DNA of 64,000 nt from Micromonospora sp. M71_S20 (GTDB lineage: Bacteria; Actinomycetota; Actinomycetes; Mycobacteriales; Micromonosporaceae): contig NZ_RCCV01000001.1 of the NCBI RefSeq assembly GCF_003664255.1, forward strand, positions 4,092,001 to 4,156,000. Direction: 5' to 3'. A model generated the notes under the pieces. It did not search any database. It was not told the DNA's origin and saw nothing but the letters and a program-made list of their open reading frames with translations. The translations under genes were made by a program, and so were the position numbers. Within the stretch, counting starts at the first letter, position 1. The number at the start of each line of letters is the position of its first letter. Below are positions 8,290-16,556 of the stretch, piece after piece.

Positions 8290-8808
8290 ATGACAGCGCA
8301 GGCTCTGGCGGGGGCACTCGCCGACGACGTACGGCGGCAGGTCTTCGCGGCGATCGCGCTGGGCGACGCCGACGCCCCGGCGGTGGCCGACCGGACGGGC
8401 CTGCCGGCGCGGCAGGTGCTGACCGCGATCCGCCGGCTCGTCGACGCGGGCCTGGTCGCCGGCGGCGACGGCGACCTGCGGGTCGACGTCGAGCGGCTGC
8501 GGGAGGCGGCCCGGACGCCGGCGGCGCCCCGTCCGGCCGGCGACGCCACGGACCGCGTGCTGCGCACCTTCGTGCGCGACGACAGGCTGACCGGCCTGCC
8601 GGCGCAGCGCGGCCGGCGACGGGTGGTCCTGGCGCACGTGGCGAAGTCCTTCGAGCCGGGGGTGCGCTATCCGGAGCGGGAGGTGGACGAGGTGTTGCGG
8701 CGCTGGTGCGAGCGCGGCGGCTCCGACCACGCGGCGCTGCGCCGGTACCTGATCGACGAGCAGCTGCTGGCCCGTGAGCAGGGCGTCTACTGGCGCATCG
8801 GCGACTGA
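8290..8808 (+). CDS. DUF2087 protein with ArsR-like N-terminal HTH
   Basis: The 172-residue protein starts at ATG 8290. Residues 1-60 look like a winged helix (LADDVRRQVFAAIALG, LPARQVLTAIRRLVDAGLV). The C-terminal 80 residues match the DUF2087 pattern: TFVRDDRLTGLPAQRGRR, LAHVAKSFEPGVRYPEREVD and RRYLIDEQLLAREQGVYWR. The fusion is common in actinobacteria and is thought to be regulatory, but no regulon is known to me. It follows the MarR gene on the same strand with an 83-bp gap, and precedes a GNAT gene. Confidence 0.85.
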   Translation: MTAQALAGALADDVRRQVFAAIALGDADAPAVADRTGLPARQVLTAIRRLVDAGLVAGGDGDLRVDVERLREAARTPAAPRPAGDATDRVLRTFVRDDRLTGLPAQRGRRRVVLAHVAKSFEPGVRYPEREVDEVLRRWCERGGSDHAALRRYLIDEQLLAREQGVYWRIGD

Positions 8809-8878
8809 CCGGCCGCGCCGGGCTCGCCCCCGTCGTGACCGGCGGATATCCCGTTGACCCGACGGCGAGGATCGACGG

Positions 8879-9364
8879 GTGAGCGAGACAGCCTGGACGA
8901 CTGCCCCGACCCATCCCGACCGGCCCGAGGCGACGGCCCTGCTCGAGGAGTACTTCGAGGAGATGGTCCGCCGCTACCACGGCCGCCCGGTCAGGCCGGG
9001 TGAGGTCGCGGCGGCGATGGCCGACGACCCGAGCGACGACCTGGCCGCACCCACCGGGATCCTCCTGGTCGCGCACCTCGACGGTCGTCCGGCCGGCTGC
9101 GCCGGGCTGCGGTACCGGCCGGGCTGGGCGGAACTGACCCGGGTGTACGTGCGCCCCGCGCACCGCGGCCACGGCGGCGGGGCGGTCCTGCTCGCCGCCG
9201 TGGCGGAGCGGGCCCGCGCCGCCGGCGTCGACCGGATCCGGCTGGACACCCGCGGCGACCTGGTCGAGGCCCGCGCCCTGTACGCCCGGCACGGCTACCG
9301 GGAGATCCCGGCGTACAACGACGGCCTCTACGCCGAGCACTGGTTCGAGAAGGTCCTGAGTTGA
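8879..9364 (+). CDS. GNAT-family N-acetyltransferase
   Basis: The 161-residue protein from GTG 8879 has the GNAT core. GILLVAHLDGRPAGCAGLRY is strand 2-3, ELTRVYVRPAHRGHGGGAVL carries the acetyl-CoA pyrophosphate loop (R/Q-x-x-G-x-G/A form) near residues 95-100, and DTRGDLVEARALYARHGYRE is the C-terminal helix and strand. It transfers an acetyl group from acetyl-CoA to an amine; the substrate is not predictable. The stop overlaps the -35 box of the hsp20 promoter. Confidence 0.88.
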   Translation: MSETAWTTAPTHPDRPEATALLEEYFEEMVRRYHGRPVRPGEVAAAMADDPSDDLAAPTGILLVAHLDGRPAGCAGLRYRPGWAELTRVYVRPAHRGHGGGAVLLAAVAERARAAGVDRIRLDTRGDLVEARALYARHGYREIPAYNDGLYAEHWFEKVLS

Positions 9365-9389
9365 CGACGCGGCGGAAACGCGCTAAATA
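9361..9389 (+). promoter_or_regulatory. hsp20 promoter
   Basis: TTGACG (9361-9366) and TAAATA (9384-9389) are separated by exactly 17 bp. This is a good housekeeping-type -35/-10 pair in an otherwise GC-rich context. It lies just upstream of the HAIR-like repeat at 9401-9421, so a repressor bound there would block initiation or early elongation. Confidence 0.65.
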
Positions 9390-9400
9390 CAGAGGAGGAA

Positions 9401-9421
9401 GTTGAGTCGCCTCGGCTCAAC
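9401..9421. promoter_or_regulatory. HAIR-like operator (HspR type)
   Basis: GTTGAGT-N7-GCTCAAC forms a perfect inverted repeat with seven-base arms. It matches the layout of HAIR, CTTGAGT-N7-ACTCAAG, the site of the heat-shock repressor HspR. It is placed between promoter and ribosome site of hsp20, which supports heat-shock control by HspR. Confidence 0.7.
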
Positions 9422-9459
9422 TCAAGGACCTTCGGCCAGGAGAACCGAGGAGGCAGGCC

Positions 9460-9891
9460 ATGTTGATGCGTACCGACCCGTTCCGTGAGTTCGACCGGAT
9501 CACCGAGCAGTTCTTCGGCACCGCCGCGCGCCCCGCGGTCATGCCCCTGGACGCCTACCGCGACGGCGACTGGTTCTACGCGGCGTTCGACCTGCCCGGC
9601 GTCGACCCGGACAGCATCGACTGCACCGTCGAGCGCAACGTGCTGACCGTGCGCGCCGAGCGCCGCCGGCCCGCCGGCGACAACGTCGAACTCGTCGCCG
9701 CCGAACGCCCGATGGGCACCTTCACCCGGCGGCTCTTCCTCGGCGACACCCTCGACACCGACAAGCTCGAGGCCGGCTACGACAACGGCGTGCTGACCCT
9801 GCGGATCCCCGTCGCGGAGCGGGCCAAGCCCCGCCGGGTCACCGTTACGGCCACCGCCAACGGCAACGGCCGCAAGGAGATCAACGCCTGA
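9460..9891 (+). CDS. Hsp20/alpha-crystallin small heat-shock protein
   Basis: The 143-residue protein has the alpha-crystallin domain over about residues 30-125: [65 protein letters not shown]. [11 protein letters not shown] is the family signature. It is an ATP-independent holdase that keeps unfolding cytoplasmic proteins soluble under stress. The start ATG 9460 follows GAGGAGG. Expression is probably repressed by HspR through the repeat at 9401-9421, and the transcript ends at the hairpin at 9901-9938. Confidence 0.95.
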   Translation: MLMRTDPFREFDRITEQFFGTAARPAVMPLDAYRDGDWFYAAFDLPGVDPDSIDCTVERNVLTVRAERRRPAGDNVELVAAERPMGTFTRRLFLGDTLDTDKLEAGYDNGVLTLRIPVAERAKPRRVTVTATANGNGRKEINA

Positions 9892-9900
9892 TCCCGGCGG

Positions 9901-9938
9901 ACGGGGGCGGGACGGCCGGTGCGGCCGCCCGCCCCCGT
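9901..9938 (+). terminator. hairpin after hsp20
   Basis: ACGGGGGCGGG (9901-9911) pairs perfectly with CCCGCCCCCGT (9928-9938), with an additional inner GGCC pair. It lies just after the hsp20 stop. There is no U-tract, which is usual for actinobacterial terminators. Confidence 0.6.
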
Positions 9939-10197
9939 GGCGTTTGCGGGGGCGCGGCCGAGAGCCGGCGGCGACGACGGGGGTGTACGCGGCGTCGCGC
10001 CGGGAGGGGCAAATCGGTGGCGGGGGCCGTGGGCCGGTGCCACACTCGACGCGGTCCCACAGCCGAACCGTCAGGAGTCGACCGGACGATGTGATCCCGC
10101 AGGACGCGGCAGGGCAGCGCCCCGCCGCCGCCGGTTCCGGCCGTCCGCCCGCCCGGGCGTCGACGGCCCCGCCCGTCGTCCCGCGGAGGAGCACCCC
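9939..10197 (+). other. long leader in front of the ABC-F gene
   Basis: About 260 bp separate the hsp20 terminator from the ABC-F start. It ends with GGAGGA nine bases before the GTG. I see no convincing gene, although an open frame of about 86 codons from ATG 9944 crosses it. Leaders of antibiotic-resistance ABC-F genes in actinomycetes often work by ribosome-mediated attenuation; whether this one does cannot be seen. Confidence 0.35.
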
Positions 10198-11835
10198 GTG
10201 TTGAAGGTCGCGTCCGTCAGCAAGCACTACGACACCGAGCCGCTGTTCACCGACGTCGAGCTGGTCCTGAACGCCGGCGACCGGGTCGGCCTCGTGGGCC
10301 CGAACGGCGTGGGCAAGTCCACCCTGTTGCGGGTGCTCACCGGCGAGGAACCACCGTCGGGCGGGCACGTCGCCCTGGCTCCCGGCGTGCGGGTCGGCTA
10401 CTTCGCCCAGCAGGTGCCGGACCCGGACGCCACCGTCGGGCAGTTCCTCGCCGCCGGGCTCGGCGAGCTGCAACCCCTGGCCGAACTGCTGCGTGATCTG
10501 GAACGGCGGATGGCCGACGGCGACGGCACGGCACTCGCCGAGTACGGCGACGCACAGGAACGGTGGGCGGCGCTGGACGGCTGGCGGGCGCAGGCCCGGC
10601 TGACGGAGGTCCGCCAGCGCCTCGACATCGACCATCTGCGCGACGACACCCCGCTGCGCCGGGTCAGCGGCGGCGAGCAGGCCCGGCTCACCCTCGCCCG
10701 GGTGCTGCTGCACGCCCCGGACCTGCTGGTGCTCGACGAGCCGACCAACCACCTCGACGCCGACGGGATCGCCTGGCTCGGCGACTGGCTGGCGGCCTTT
10801 CCAGGCGCGGTGCTGGTGGTCAGCCACGACCGGGCGTTCCTGGACCGCACGGTGACCAGGATCGTCGAGCTGGACGGCATCCACGAGGCGCCGCAGACCT
10901 ACACCGGCGGCTACAGCGACTACCGGGCGGAGAAGACGCGCCGCTGGCAGCGGCTGCTGCTGGACTACGAGGCACAGCAGAAGGACCACCGGCGCTGGCT
11001 TGCCGACATCGACCGCACCAAGGAGCAGGCCCGCGGAGTCGAGGAGACCGTGCGCAGCGGCCTCGGCGCCGACCAGCAGCGCCGCTACGCCAAGAAGGTG
11101 GCGAAGAAGGCCAAGGCCCGCGAGCGGCGGCTGCGCCGGCAGATGGACTCGATCCGTTGGCTCGCCGAGCCCCGTACCCGGCCGCCGCTGACGCTGGCGT
11201 TCCCCCAGCAGGGCACCGGCGGGCGGGAGGTGCTGCGGTCGCGGGGCCTGACGCTGCGCGCCGGCGGCCGGGTGCTGCTCGACCGCGTCGACCTGAGCGT
11301 CCGCGCCAGCGACCGGATCCTGCTCACCGGCGCGAACGGCGCTGGCAAGACCACCCTGCTGCGGGCCCTCGCCGCCGAGGACCACCCCGCCGGGGGCGAG
11401 GTCGTCGCCGACGAGCCGGTCGCCGTGCTGCCGCAGACCCACGACGCACTGCGTACCGACGTCACCGTGCGCGACTACTTCCGCTCCCGGGTGCCCGTGT
11501 ACGTCGACGACGCCGAACGGCTGCTCGACGCCCACCTGTTCGGCCCGGAGCGGTGGGACGTGCCGCTGCGGATGCTCTCCGCGGGTGAGCTGCGCCGGCT
11601 GCTGCTCGCGGTGCTGGTGAACAGCCCAGCCGAGGTGCTGCTGCTCGACGAGCCGACGAACTATCTCGACTTCGACGCACTCGACGTGGTGGAGGAGGCG
11701 CTGCGGCAGTTCCGGGGCACCCTGGTGATGGTCAGCCACGACGCCTGGTTCGCCGAGGCGGTCGGGGTCGACCGGCGCTGGCGGCTGGCCGACCGGCGGA
11801 TCGTCGAGGAGCCGGCGGTGGCCACGATCGCGTAG
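10198..11835 (+). CDS. ABC-F family ATPase (ribosome-associated)
   Basis: The 545-residue protein has two ATPase modules and no membrane segment. Walker A is GPNGVGKST (34-42) in the first module and GANGAGKTT (about 378-386) in the second. The signatures are RVSGGEQARL and LSAGELRRL, and the Walker B sites LVLDEPTNHLD and LLLDEPTNYLD. The charged linker with KKVAKKAKARERRLRR between modules is the P-site tRNA interaction motif region. ABC-F proteins bind the ribosomal E site; many in antibiotic producers (TlrC, OleB, CarA) give resistance to macrolides or lincosamides, while others act in translation control. No biosynthetic cluster is nearby, so a resistance role is only possible. The start is GTG 10198. 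Confidence 0.92.
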   Translation: MLKVASVSKHYDTEPLFTDVELVLNAGDRVGLVGPNGVGKSTLLRVLTGEEPPSGGHVALAPGVRVGYFAQQVPDPDATVGQFLAAGLGELQPLAELLRDLERRMADGDGTALAEYGDAQERWAALDGWRAQARLTEVRQRLDIDHLRDDTPLRRVSGGEQARLTLARVLLHAPDLLVLDEPTNHLDADGIAWLGDWLAAFPGAVLVVSHDRAFLDRTVTRIVELDGIHEAPQTYTGGYSDYRAEKTRRWQRLLLDYEAQQKDHRRWLADIDRTKEQARGVEETVRSGLGADQQRRYAKKVAKKAKARERRLRRQMDSIRWLAEPRTRPPLTLAFPQQGTGGREVLRSRGLTLRAGGRVLLDRVDLSVRASDRILLTGANGAGKTTLLRALAAEDHPAGGEVVADEPVAVLPQTHDALRTDVTVRDYFRSRVPVYVDDAERLLDAHLFGPERWDVPLRMLSAGELRRLLLAVLVNSPAEVLLLDEPTNYLDFDALDVVEEALRQFRGTLVMVSHDAWFAEAVGVDRRWRLADRRIVEEPAVATIA

Positions 11836-11882
11836 GGCGCGCCTCCTCCCGTTCCCGACCCGAAGCTGAGAACCTTTTTCAC

Positions 11883-12881
11883 ATGCTCTCCCCGAACGCT
11901 CCGGCGCGGCCAAGCCGGCCCACCCCGCTGGCCCTGCCCGGGGGACCCGCCGACTTCACCGAGGCGTGGCTGCGCAACCGGCGGCTGTCCGAGCACACCC
12001 GCGACGCGTACCGGCGCGACGTCGCCGGCTGGCTCGCGTGGTGCGCCGCCCGCGGACTGGACCCGTTGCAGGCGAACTTCCTGCACGTCAACGAGTACGG
12101 CCGGGCGCTGGAGGCCACGCTCGGCGCGCGTACCGGCAAGCCGCTCACCCCCGCCACCGTCGCCCGCCGGCTCTCCGCCCTGTCCAGCTGGTACGACTTC
12201 CTGGTCAAGCTGCGCGCGGTCGAGGCCAACCCGGTCGCCGGCGCCGACCGCCCCCGCATCGACCGGGACCACTCCGCGACGGTCGGGCTCACCCCCGAGG
12301 AGGTCGACGCGCTGCTCGCCGCCGCCGAGGCCGACACCGGGCCGACCGCCGCGCGCAACCGGGCCGCGCTCGCGTTGCTGGCCGACCTCGGACTGCGCGT
12401 GGGGGAGCTGGTCTCGCTCGACCTGGCCGACCTGGGCGCCGAGCGGGGCCACCGCAGCGTGCGGTTCGTCGGCAAGGGCGGCAAGTCGCGCCGCCGCGCC
12501 CTGACCCCCGGCACTGCGTACGCGGTCGACGCGTACCTGGCCCAGCGGGCCGCCGCGCAGGGCGTGGCGGTGCACGAGCTGACCGGCCCGCTGCTGGTCA
12601 CCGCCAGCGGGGCCCGGCTGGACCGGCACGCGATGTTCCGGCTGGTGCGCCGGCTGGCCCGCACGGCCGGCATCCCGGCCTGGGCGAGGCTGTCGCCGCA
12701 CTCGCTGCGGCACGCGTTCGCCACCACCGCCCGCGCCGAGGGCGTACCCCTGGAGGACGTGCAGGACGCGATGGGCCACGCCGACCCGCGCACCACCCGC
12801 CGCTACGACCGGGACCGGCACAACCTCGACCGCGATCCCGCGTACGCCATCTGGGCCGCCCGGGCCCGCCGCCGCGGCTGA
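11883..12881 (+). CDS. tyrosine recombinase/integrase (XerC/D-like)
   Basis: The 332-residue protein has an N-terminal core-binding SAM-like domain (about 22-115) and a catalytic domain with the complete set of residues: R172 in LGLRVGEL, K near 198-201 in GKGGK, H273 and R276 in SPHSLRHAF, H299 in MGHADPRTT, and the nucleophile Y308. It should cut and rejoin DNA by a 3'-phosphotyrosyl intermediate. No attachment repeats, tRNA or excisionase are nearby, so a chromosome-resident Xer-like role is as likely as an element integrase. It ends against the convergent RCK_C gene with a hairpin between. Confidence 0.9.
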   Translation: MLSPNAPARPSRPTPLALPGGPADFTEAWLRNRRLSEHTRDAYRRDVAGWLAWCAARGLDPLQANFLHVNEYGRALEATLGARTGKPLTPATVARRLSALSSWYDFLVKLRAVEANPVAGADRPRIDRDHSATVGLTPEEVDALLAAAEADTGPTAARNRAALALLADLGLRVGELVSLDLADLGAERGHRSVRFVGKGGKSRRRALTPGTAYAVDAYLAQRAAAQGVAVHELTGPLLVTASGARLDRHAMFRLVRRLARTAGIPAWARLSPHSLRHAFATTARAEGVPLEDVQDAMGHADPRTTRRYDRDRHNLDRDPAYAIWAARARRRG

Positions 12882-12889
12882 GGTGCGCT

Positions 12890-12927
12890 GGCCGGTGGAC
12901 GCCGCACGTACGTGGCATCCACCGGCC
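12890..12927. terminator. bidirectional hairpin between recombinase and antiporter operon
   Basis: GGCCGGTGGA (12890-12899) pairs perfectly with TCCACCGGCC (12918-12927). The loop contains the small palindrome CACGTACGTG. It lies between convergent stops at 12881 and 12941. Confidence 0.6.
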
Positions 12928-12940
12928 GGTGACCCGCGGC

Positions 12941-13429
12941 CTACGGGTCCGTGTGGATCAGCGCCCGGCTCAGCGCCTCGATGCTCTGCTGGCCCCCGGC
13001 GACGATCAGGACGTCGCCGTGGGCGAGGACGTGCCCCAGCCCCGGTGCGGTGATCGTCCGTCCGTCGCGCACGACGGCGACGACGCTCACGCCGTGGATG
13101 CGCGCGACCGCCTCGGCCAGGGTCCGGCCGTCGTACGGCGAGGCGGCCGTGACCGGCAGCTCGACGACGCTGATCGCCTCCCGGTGCCGTTCCAGGTGCG
13201 TGACGTGGTCGATGGTGGCGACGGGGTGCAGCAGTTCGGCCACCTCCTGCGCCTCGGTCGCGCTGAGGGTCACGGACCGCTCCACGGTGTCCGGGTCACC
13301 GGGCGCGTAGACGACGACGTCGCGCCGGCCGCCGCGGTGGCAGACGACCCCGATCACCTGTCCCTCCCCGGTGTGCAGGGTGTAGCCGACACCGATACCG
13401 GGCAGCGGCACGCGTTCTATCTGCATCAT
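12941..13429 (-). CDS. TrkA-C (RCK_C) regulatory subunit of the K+/H+ antiporter
   Basis: The 162-residue soluble protein begins MMQIERVPLPGIGVGYTLHT, the usual start of KhtT-like antiporter subunits. It ends with an RCK_C/TrkA-C domain (about 85-160: DGRTLAEAVARIHGVSVVAV, GHVLAHGDVLIVAGG). In Bacillus the KhtT subunit gates the KhtU antiporter. The reading frame overlaps the antiporter stop by four bases (ATGA at 13426-13429), so the two are translationally coupled. It probably adjusts potassium efflux to pH or a nucleotide signal. Confidence 0.88.
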   Translation of the reverse strand: MMQIERVPLPGIGVGYTLHTGEGQVIGVVCHRGGRRDVVVYAPGDPDTVERSVTLSATEAQEVAELLHPVATIDHVTHLERHREAISVVELPVTAASPYDGRTLAEAVARIHGVSVVAVVRDGRTITAPGLGHVLAHGDVLIVAGGQQSIEALSRALIHTDP

Positions 13430-14946
13430 TGCCTCCTGTCGTCAGGTGGAGCGAAATGGCCGGCCTCGCCGAACCAGGTGGCCAGCCGCCCGGCGCGGGA
13501 AACGGCCCGCAGACGCCGTTCGGTGGCGTCGCGTACGGGTGGGGTGGTGAGCACGACCAGTTGGTCACCGACGCGCAGCCGGGTGTGCTCATCGGGCACG
13601 AACGAGTCGTCGCCACGCACGACGAGGGTGGTCGCCGCCGGCGGCGGCAGCCGCAGCTCGGGCAGGTAGACCCCGTGCAGGCGGGAACCGGGTTCGACGG
13701 TGACGTGGATGAGGTCGGCGTCCATGGCGTCCAGCGGCGCCAGCTCGATCTGCAGGTCGGGTCCCAGGTCGTGCGAGTCGAGGCGTAGCCGCCGTGCCAG
13801 CCAGGGCAGGGTCGGGGCCTGGATGAGGGTGAACACCACGACGAGCACGAAGACGATGTTGAAGACCTGTTCGCTGCCCGGCGCCCCGCCGACGACCGGG
13901 ATGGTGGCCAGCACGATCGGCACGGCACCGCGCAGTCCGGCCCACGACAGGAACGCCTGTTCGCGCAGTGGAATCCGGAACGCGGCCAGCGCCACCAGCA
14001 CGGAGGCGGGCCGGGCGAGCAGCAGCAGTGCCGTACCGACCACGATCGCGGGAACGATCGCGGCGGGCAGTTCGCTGGGCGTGGCCAGCAGGCCGAGCAT
14101 GACGAACAGGCCGATCTGGGCGATCCAGCCCAGCCCTTCGGCGACCGAGTGGGTGGCCCGGCGGTGCGGCAGGCCGGCGTTGCCGAGCACCAGTGCGGCC
14201 AGGTACGCGGCCAGGAACCCGCTGGTCTGGGCCAGGCCGGCGACGGCGAACGCCAGCACCCCGCAGGCGACCGTCGCGATGGGGTACAGGCCGGAGGTGG
14301 GCAGGGTCAGCCGCCGCAGCAGCCACACGCCGGTAGCGCCGGTCACCACGCCGATCGCGCCCCCGGCGATCAACTGGTAGGCCATCGTGGCGACCAGCGG
14401 CAGGGGCTCGACCGCGTCGAGGGTGGCGGCGCTGAAGGTGAGCACCAGGATCAACGTGGGAGCGTCGTTGAGTCCGGACTCGGCCTCCACCAGGCTCGTC
14501 AGCCGCCGGGGCAGCGGCACCGCCCGCAGCACGGAGAACACCGCCGCGGCGTCGGTGGACGACACGACGGCTCCCAGCAGCAGCGCCATCTGCCAGCCGA
14601 TGTCCAGCAGCAGGTACGCCGCCGCGGCGGTGACGGCGACGCTGACGAACACGCCGACGGTGGCCAGCACCGACGCGGGCGCCAGCACCTCGCGTACGTC
14701 GCTGAACTTGGTGGTCAGGCCGCCCTCGACCAGGATGACCGCCAGCGCGGCCAGGCCCAGGGCCTGGGCCAGGGCCGCGTCGTCGAACGGGAAACCGGCC
14801 AGGTCCTGGCCCAGCAGCAGGCCGACGGCCAGGTACGCCAGCAACACCGGCATGCCCAGCCGGGTGGCCAGCCGGGCCGCGCCGACGCTGGCCAGGACCA
14901 CGCCGGCGCCGACGGCCAGCGTCACGTACAGCTCACCGAGATCCAC
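13426..14946 (-). CDS. cation:proton antiporter (CPA family) with C-terminal RCK_C domain
   Basis: The 506-residue protein has about twelve to thirteen membrane segments over residues 1-390: PVLLAYLAVGLLLGQDL, the TD of VVSSTDAAAVFSV, and LVEAESGLNDAPTLILV, which carries the conserved D of NhaP-type exchangers. A C-terminal TrkA-C-like domain follows (about 410-490, VEPGSRLHGVYLPEL, LRVGDQLVVL). It resembles CvrA/NhaP2 K+/H+ antiporters. The start is GTG 14946. Together with the downstream RCK_C subunit and two tiny upstream ORFs it forms one leftward operon, probably for K+ and pH homeostasis. Confidence 0.9.
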   Translation of the reverse strand: MDLGELYVTLAVGAGVVLASVGAARLATRLGMPVLLAYLAVGLLLGQDLAGFPFDDAALAQALGLAALAVILVEGGLTTKFSDVREVLAPASVLATVGVFVSVAVTAAAAYLLLDIGWQMALLLGAVVSSTDAAAVFSVLRAVPLPRRLTSLVEAESGLNDAPTLILVLTFSAATLDAVEPLPLVATMAYQLIAGGAIGVVTGATGVWLLRRLTLPTSGLYPIATVACGVLAFAVAGLAQTSGFLAAYLAALVLGNAGLPHRRATHSVAEGLGWIAQIGLFVMLGLLATPSELPAAIVPAIVVGTALLLLARPASVLVALAAFRIPLREQAFLSWAGLRGAVPIVLATIPVVGGAPGSEQVFNIVFVLVVVFTLIQAPTLPWLARRLRLDSHDLGPDLQIELAPLDAMDADLIHVTVEPGSRLHGVYLPELRLPPPAATTLVVRGDDSFVPDEHTRLRVGDQLVVLTTPPVRDATERRLRAVSRAGRLATWFGEAGHFAPPDDRRQ

Positions 14947-14973
14947 GGCGGCCCCCTGACCCGCGGTTTCCGG

Positions 14974-15093
14974 CTACGCCGCGACGAGGCGCGGCCACAC
15001 GTACACCCGGGCGTTCACCGTGGTCAGAGACATCGTGAAGGCGACGGCTACCGGCGAGATGACGATCGCGGCGGGGGCGGGCCGCGCGCTCAC
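14974..15093 (-). CDS. possible 39-residue small hydrophobic protein upstream of the antiporter
   Basis: A GTG at 15093 overlaps the stop of the preceding 36-codon ORF by four bases (GTGA) and opens a 39-codon frame ending 27 bp before the antiporter start. The middle of the peptide is hydrophobic (AAIVISPVAVAFTMSLTTV), enough for a single membrane helix, with a basic, aromatic tail (RVYVWPRL). It could be a KdpF-like accessory peptide or a leader. The coupling overlap and the position are seen; the role is inference. Confidence 0.4.
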   Translation of the reverse strand: MSARPAPAAIVISPVAVAFTMSLTTVNARVYVWPRLVAA

Positions 15094-15200
15094 GGGCATC
15101 CGCCCGGCGGGCCGTTCTCCGCGTTGGTGGGCCGGTAGGCGCAGGCGGGCGTGTCGGTCTCGGGTGGTGTGGGCTCGACCACCATCAGGTGACGGTTCAC
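15090..15200 (-). CDS. possible 36-residue small protein heading the antiporter operon
   Basis: A GTG at 15200 is preceded by GGAGG five bases upstream, a near-ideal ribosome site. The 36-residue product starts VNRHLMVVEPTPPETDTPAC and ends GGCP, with cysteines at residue 20 and near the end. No family is recognised. Its stop overlaps the next small ORF by four bases. The strong ribosome site makes translation likely; function is unknown. Confidence 0.45.
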   Translation of the reverse strand: MNRHLMVVEPTPPETDTPACAYRPTNAENGPPGGCP

Positions 15201-15599
15201 AAGATCCTCCGGGGTCTCGGCGTGACGGGCGACGTCCGCGCGGGCGGCGACAGGTGGAGCCGGGCAGCAGGAAGCGGAGCCGCAGGGGCTCCCTGGCCCG
15301 GGCTCGCCTTCATGGTCATCGGAGCGGGCCGGGTCGACATCGGGGCTGACACCCATTTGGCGCCGCCGCTGCCGCAGGGGCTCTGCGCCGGCTGCCCGGC
15401 GCGGTGCGCCCGCGTCCCCGCCCCGACTGCGGGCGCGACGGATAATGGGTGCGCGCACGCATTTACAGGACGCACCCGGGCCGACAGGCTGACCATGATG
15501 AGGGTGATCACCGCCGCGGGACGGGCCGGCCTGGCCCCTGGCGGGCCGCAGAGAACGGCCGACGCCGGGCGGAGTCGGGCAGCGAGGGGAGGAACCGTC

Positions 15600-16556
15600 G
15601 TGTCGCTGTTCTGGCGGATCTTCCTGCTCAACGCCGCCGTACTCGTCGCCGCCACGCTGCTGCTGCTCGGCCCGGTCACGGTGTCCACCCCCGTGCTGCT
15701 CACCGAGGCCGTCGTGCTGACCGTGGGCCTCGCCGCGATGCTGGTCGCCAACGCCGCGCTGCTGCGCGTCGGCCTCGCGCCGCTGCACCGGCTGACGCGG
15801 GCCATGACCACCATCGACCTGCTGCAGCCCGAACCCCGGCCGGTCCCGGCCGGGCAGGCCGGCATCGCGGACCTGATCCGCGCCTTCAACGCCATGATCG
15901 ACCGGCTGGAGGCGGAGCGGGCCTCCAGCGCGGCCAGCGCCCTGTCCGCCCAGGAGGCCGAGCGCCGGCGCGTCGCCCAGGAACTGCACGACGAGGTCGG
16001 CCAGACGCTGACCGCGGTCCTGCTCGAACTCAAGCAGGTCGCCCGGCACGCGCCCGAGCCGGTCCGCGCCCAACTCGCCCAGGTGCAGGAGACCACCCGC
16101 GACAGCCTCGACGAGATCCGCCGCATCGCCCGCCGGCTGCGCCCCGGCGTACTGGAGGAACTCGGCCTGACCAGCGCCCTCAAGGCGCTCGTCACGGAGG
16201 TCACCGGGCACACGGACCTGTCGGTGCGCCAGCACCTCGACGCGGACCTGCCCGCCCTCGACGGCGAGGCCGAACTGGTGATCTACCGGGTGGCGCAGGA
16301 GGCCCTCACCAACACCGTCCGGCACGCGCGGGCCACCACCGTCGAGCTGTCGCTGACCCGCCGACCGGGCCACGTGCAACTGCGGATCCGCGACGACGGC
16401 CGGGGCATCGGCGACGCCGCCGAAGGCGCCGGCGTACGCGGCATGCGGGAGCGCGCCCTGCTCATCGGCGCCCAGCTCAGCGTGGGGCCCGGCCCGGACG
16501 GCGGCACCGAGGTGCGGCTGCGGGTGCCCGTCGGCGACTCCGAGGCCCGGCCGTGA
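15600..16556 (+). CDS. NarL-type sensor histidine kinase (HisKA_3)
   Basis: The 318-residue kinase starts at GTG 15600 behind GGGGAGG. Two membrane helices (about 3-25 and 30-60) have almost no extracytoplasmic loop, and a HAMP-like linker (LAPLHRLTRAMTTIDLL) follows. The HisKA_3 phosphoacceptor is H130 in RRRVAQELHDEVGQTL, and the ATPase domain has RVAQEALTNTVRHARA (N box), DDGRGIG (G1) and GMRERALLIGA. With so small a sensor region it probably senses a signal in the membrane. It overlaps the response regulator by four bases (GTGA), so it is coupled. Confidence 0.93.
   Translation: MSLFWRIFLLNAAVLVAATLLLLGPVTVSTPVLLTEAVVLTVGLAAMLVANAALLRVGLAPLHRLTRAMTTIDLLQPEPRPVPAGQAGIADLIRAFNAMIDRLEAERASSAASALSAQEAERRRVAQELHDEVGQTLTAVLLELKQVARHAPEPVRAQLAQVQETTRDSLDEIRRIARRLRPGVLEELGLTSALKALVTEVTGHTDLSVRQHLDADLPALDGEAELVIYRVAQEALTNTVRHARATTVELSLTRRPGHVQLRIRDDGRGIGDAAEGAGVRGMRERALLIGAQLSVGPGPDGGTEVRLRVPVGDSEARP

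Noticed and set aside
15090..16379. 430-codon minus-strand frame over the histidine kinase
   Set aside because: Only its last 36 codons (15090-15200) have a ribosome site. The rest is antisense to a well-supported kinase.
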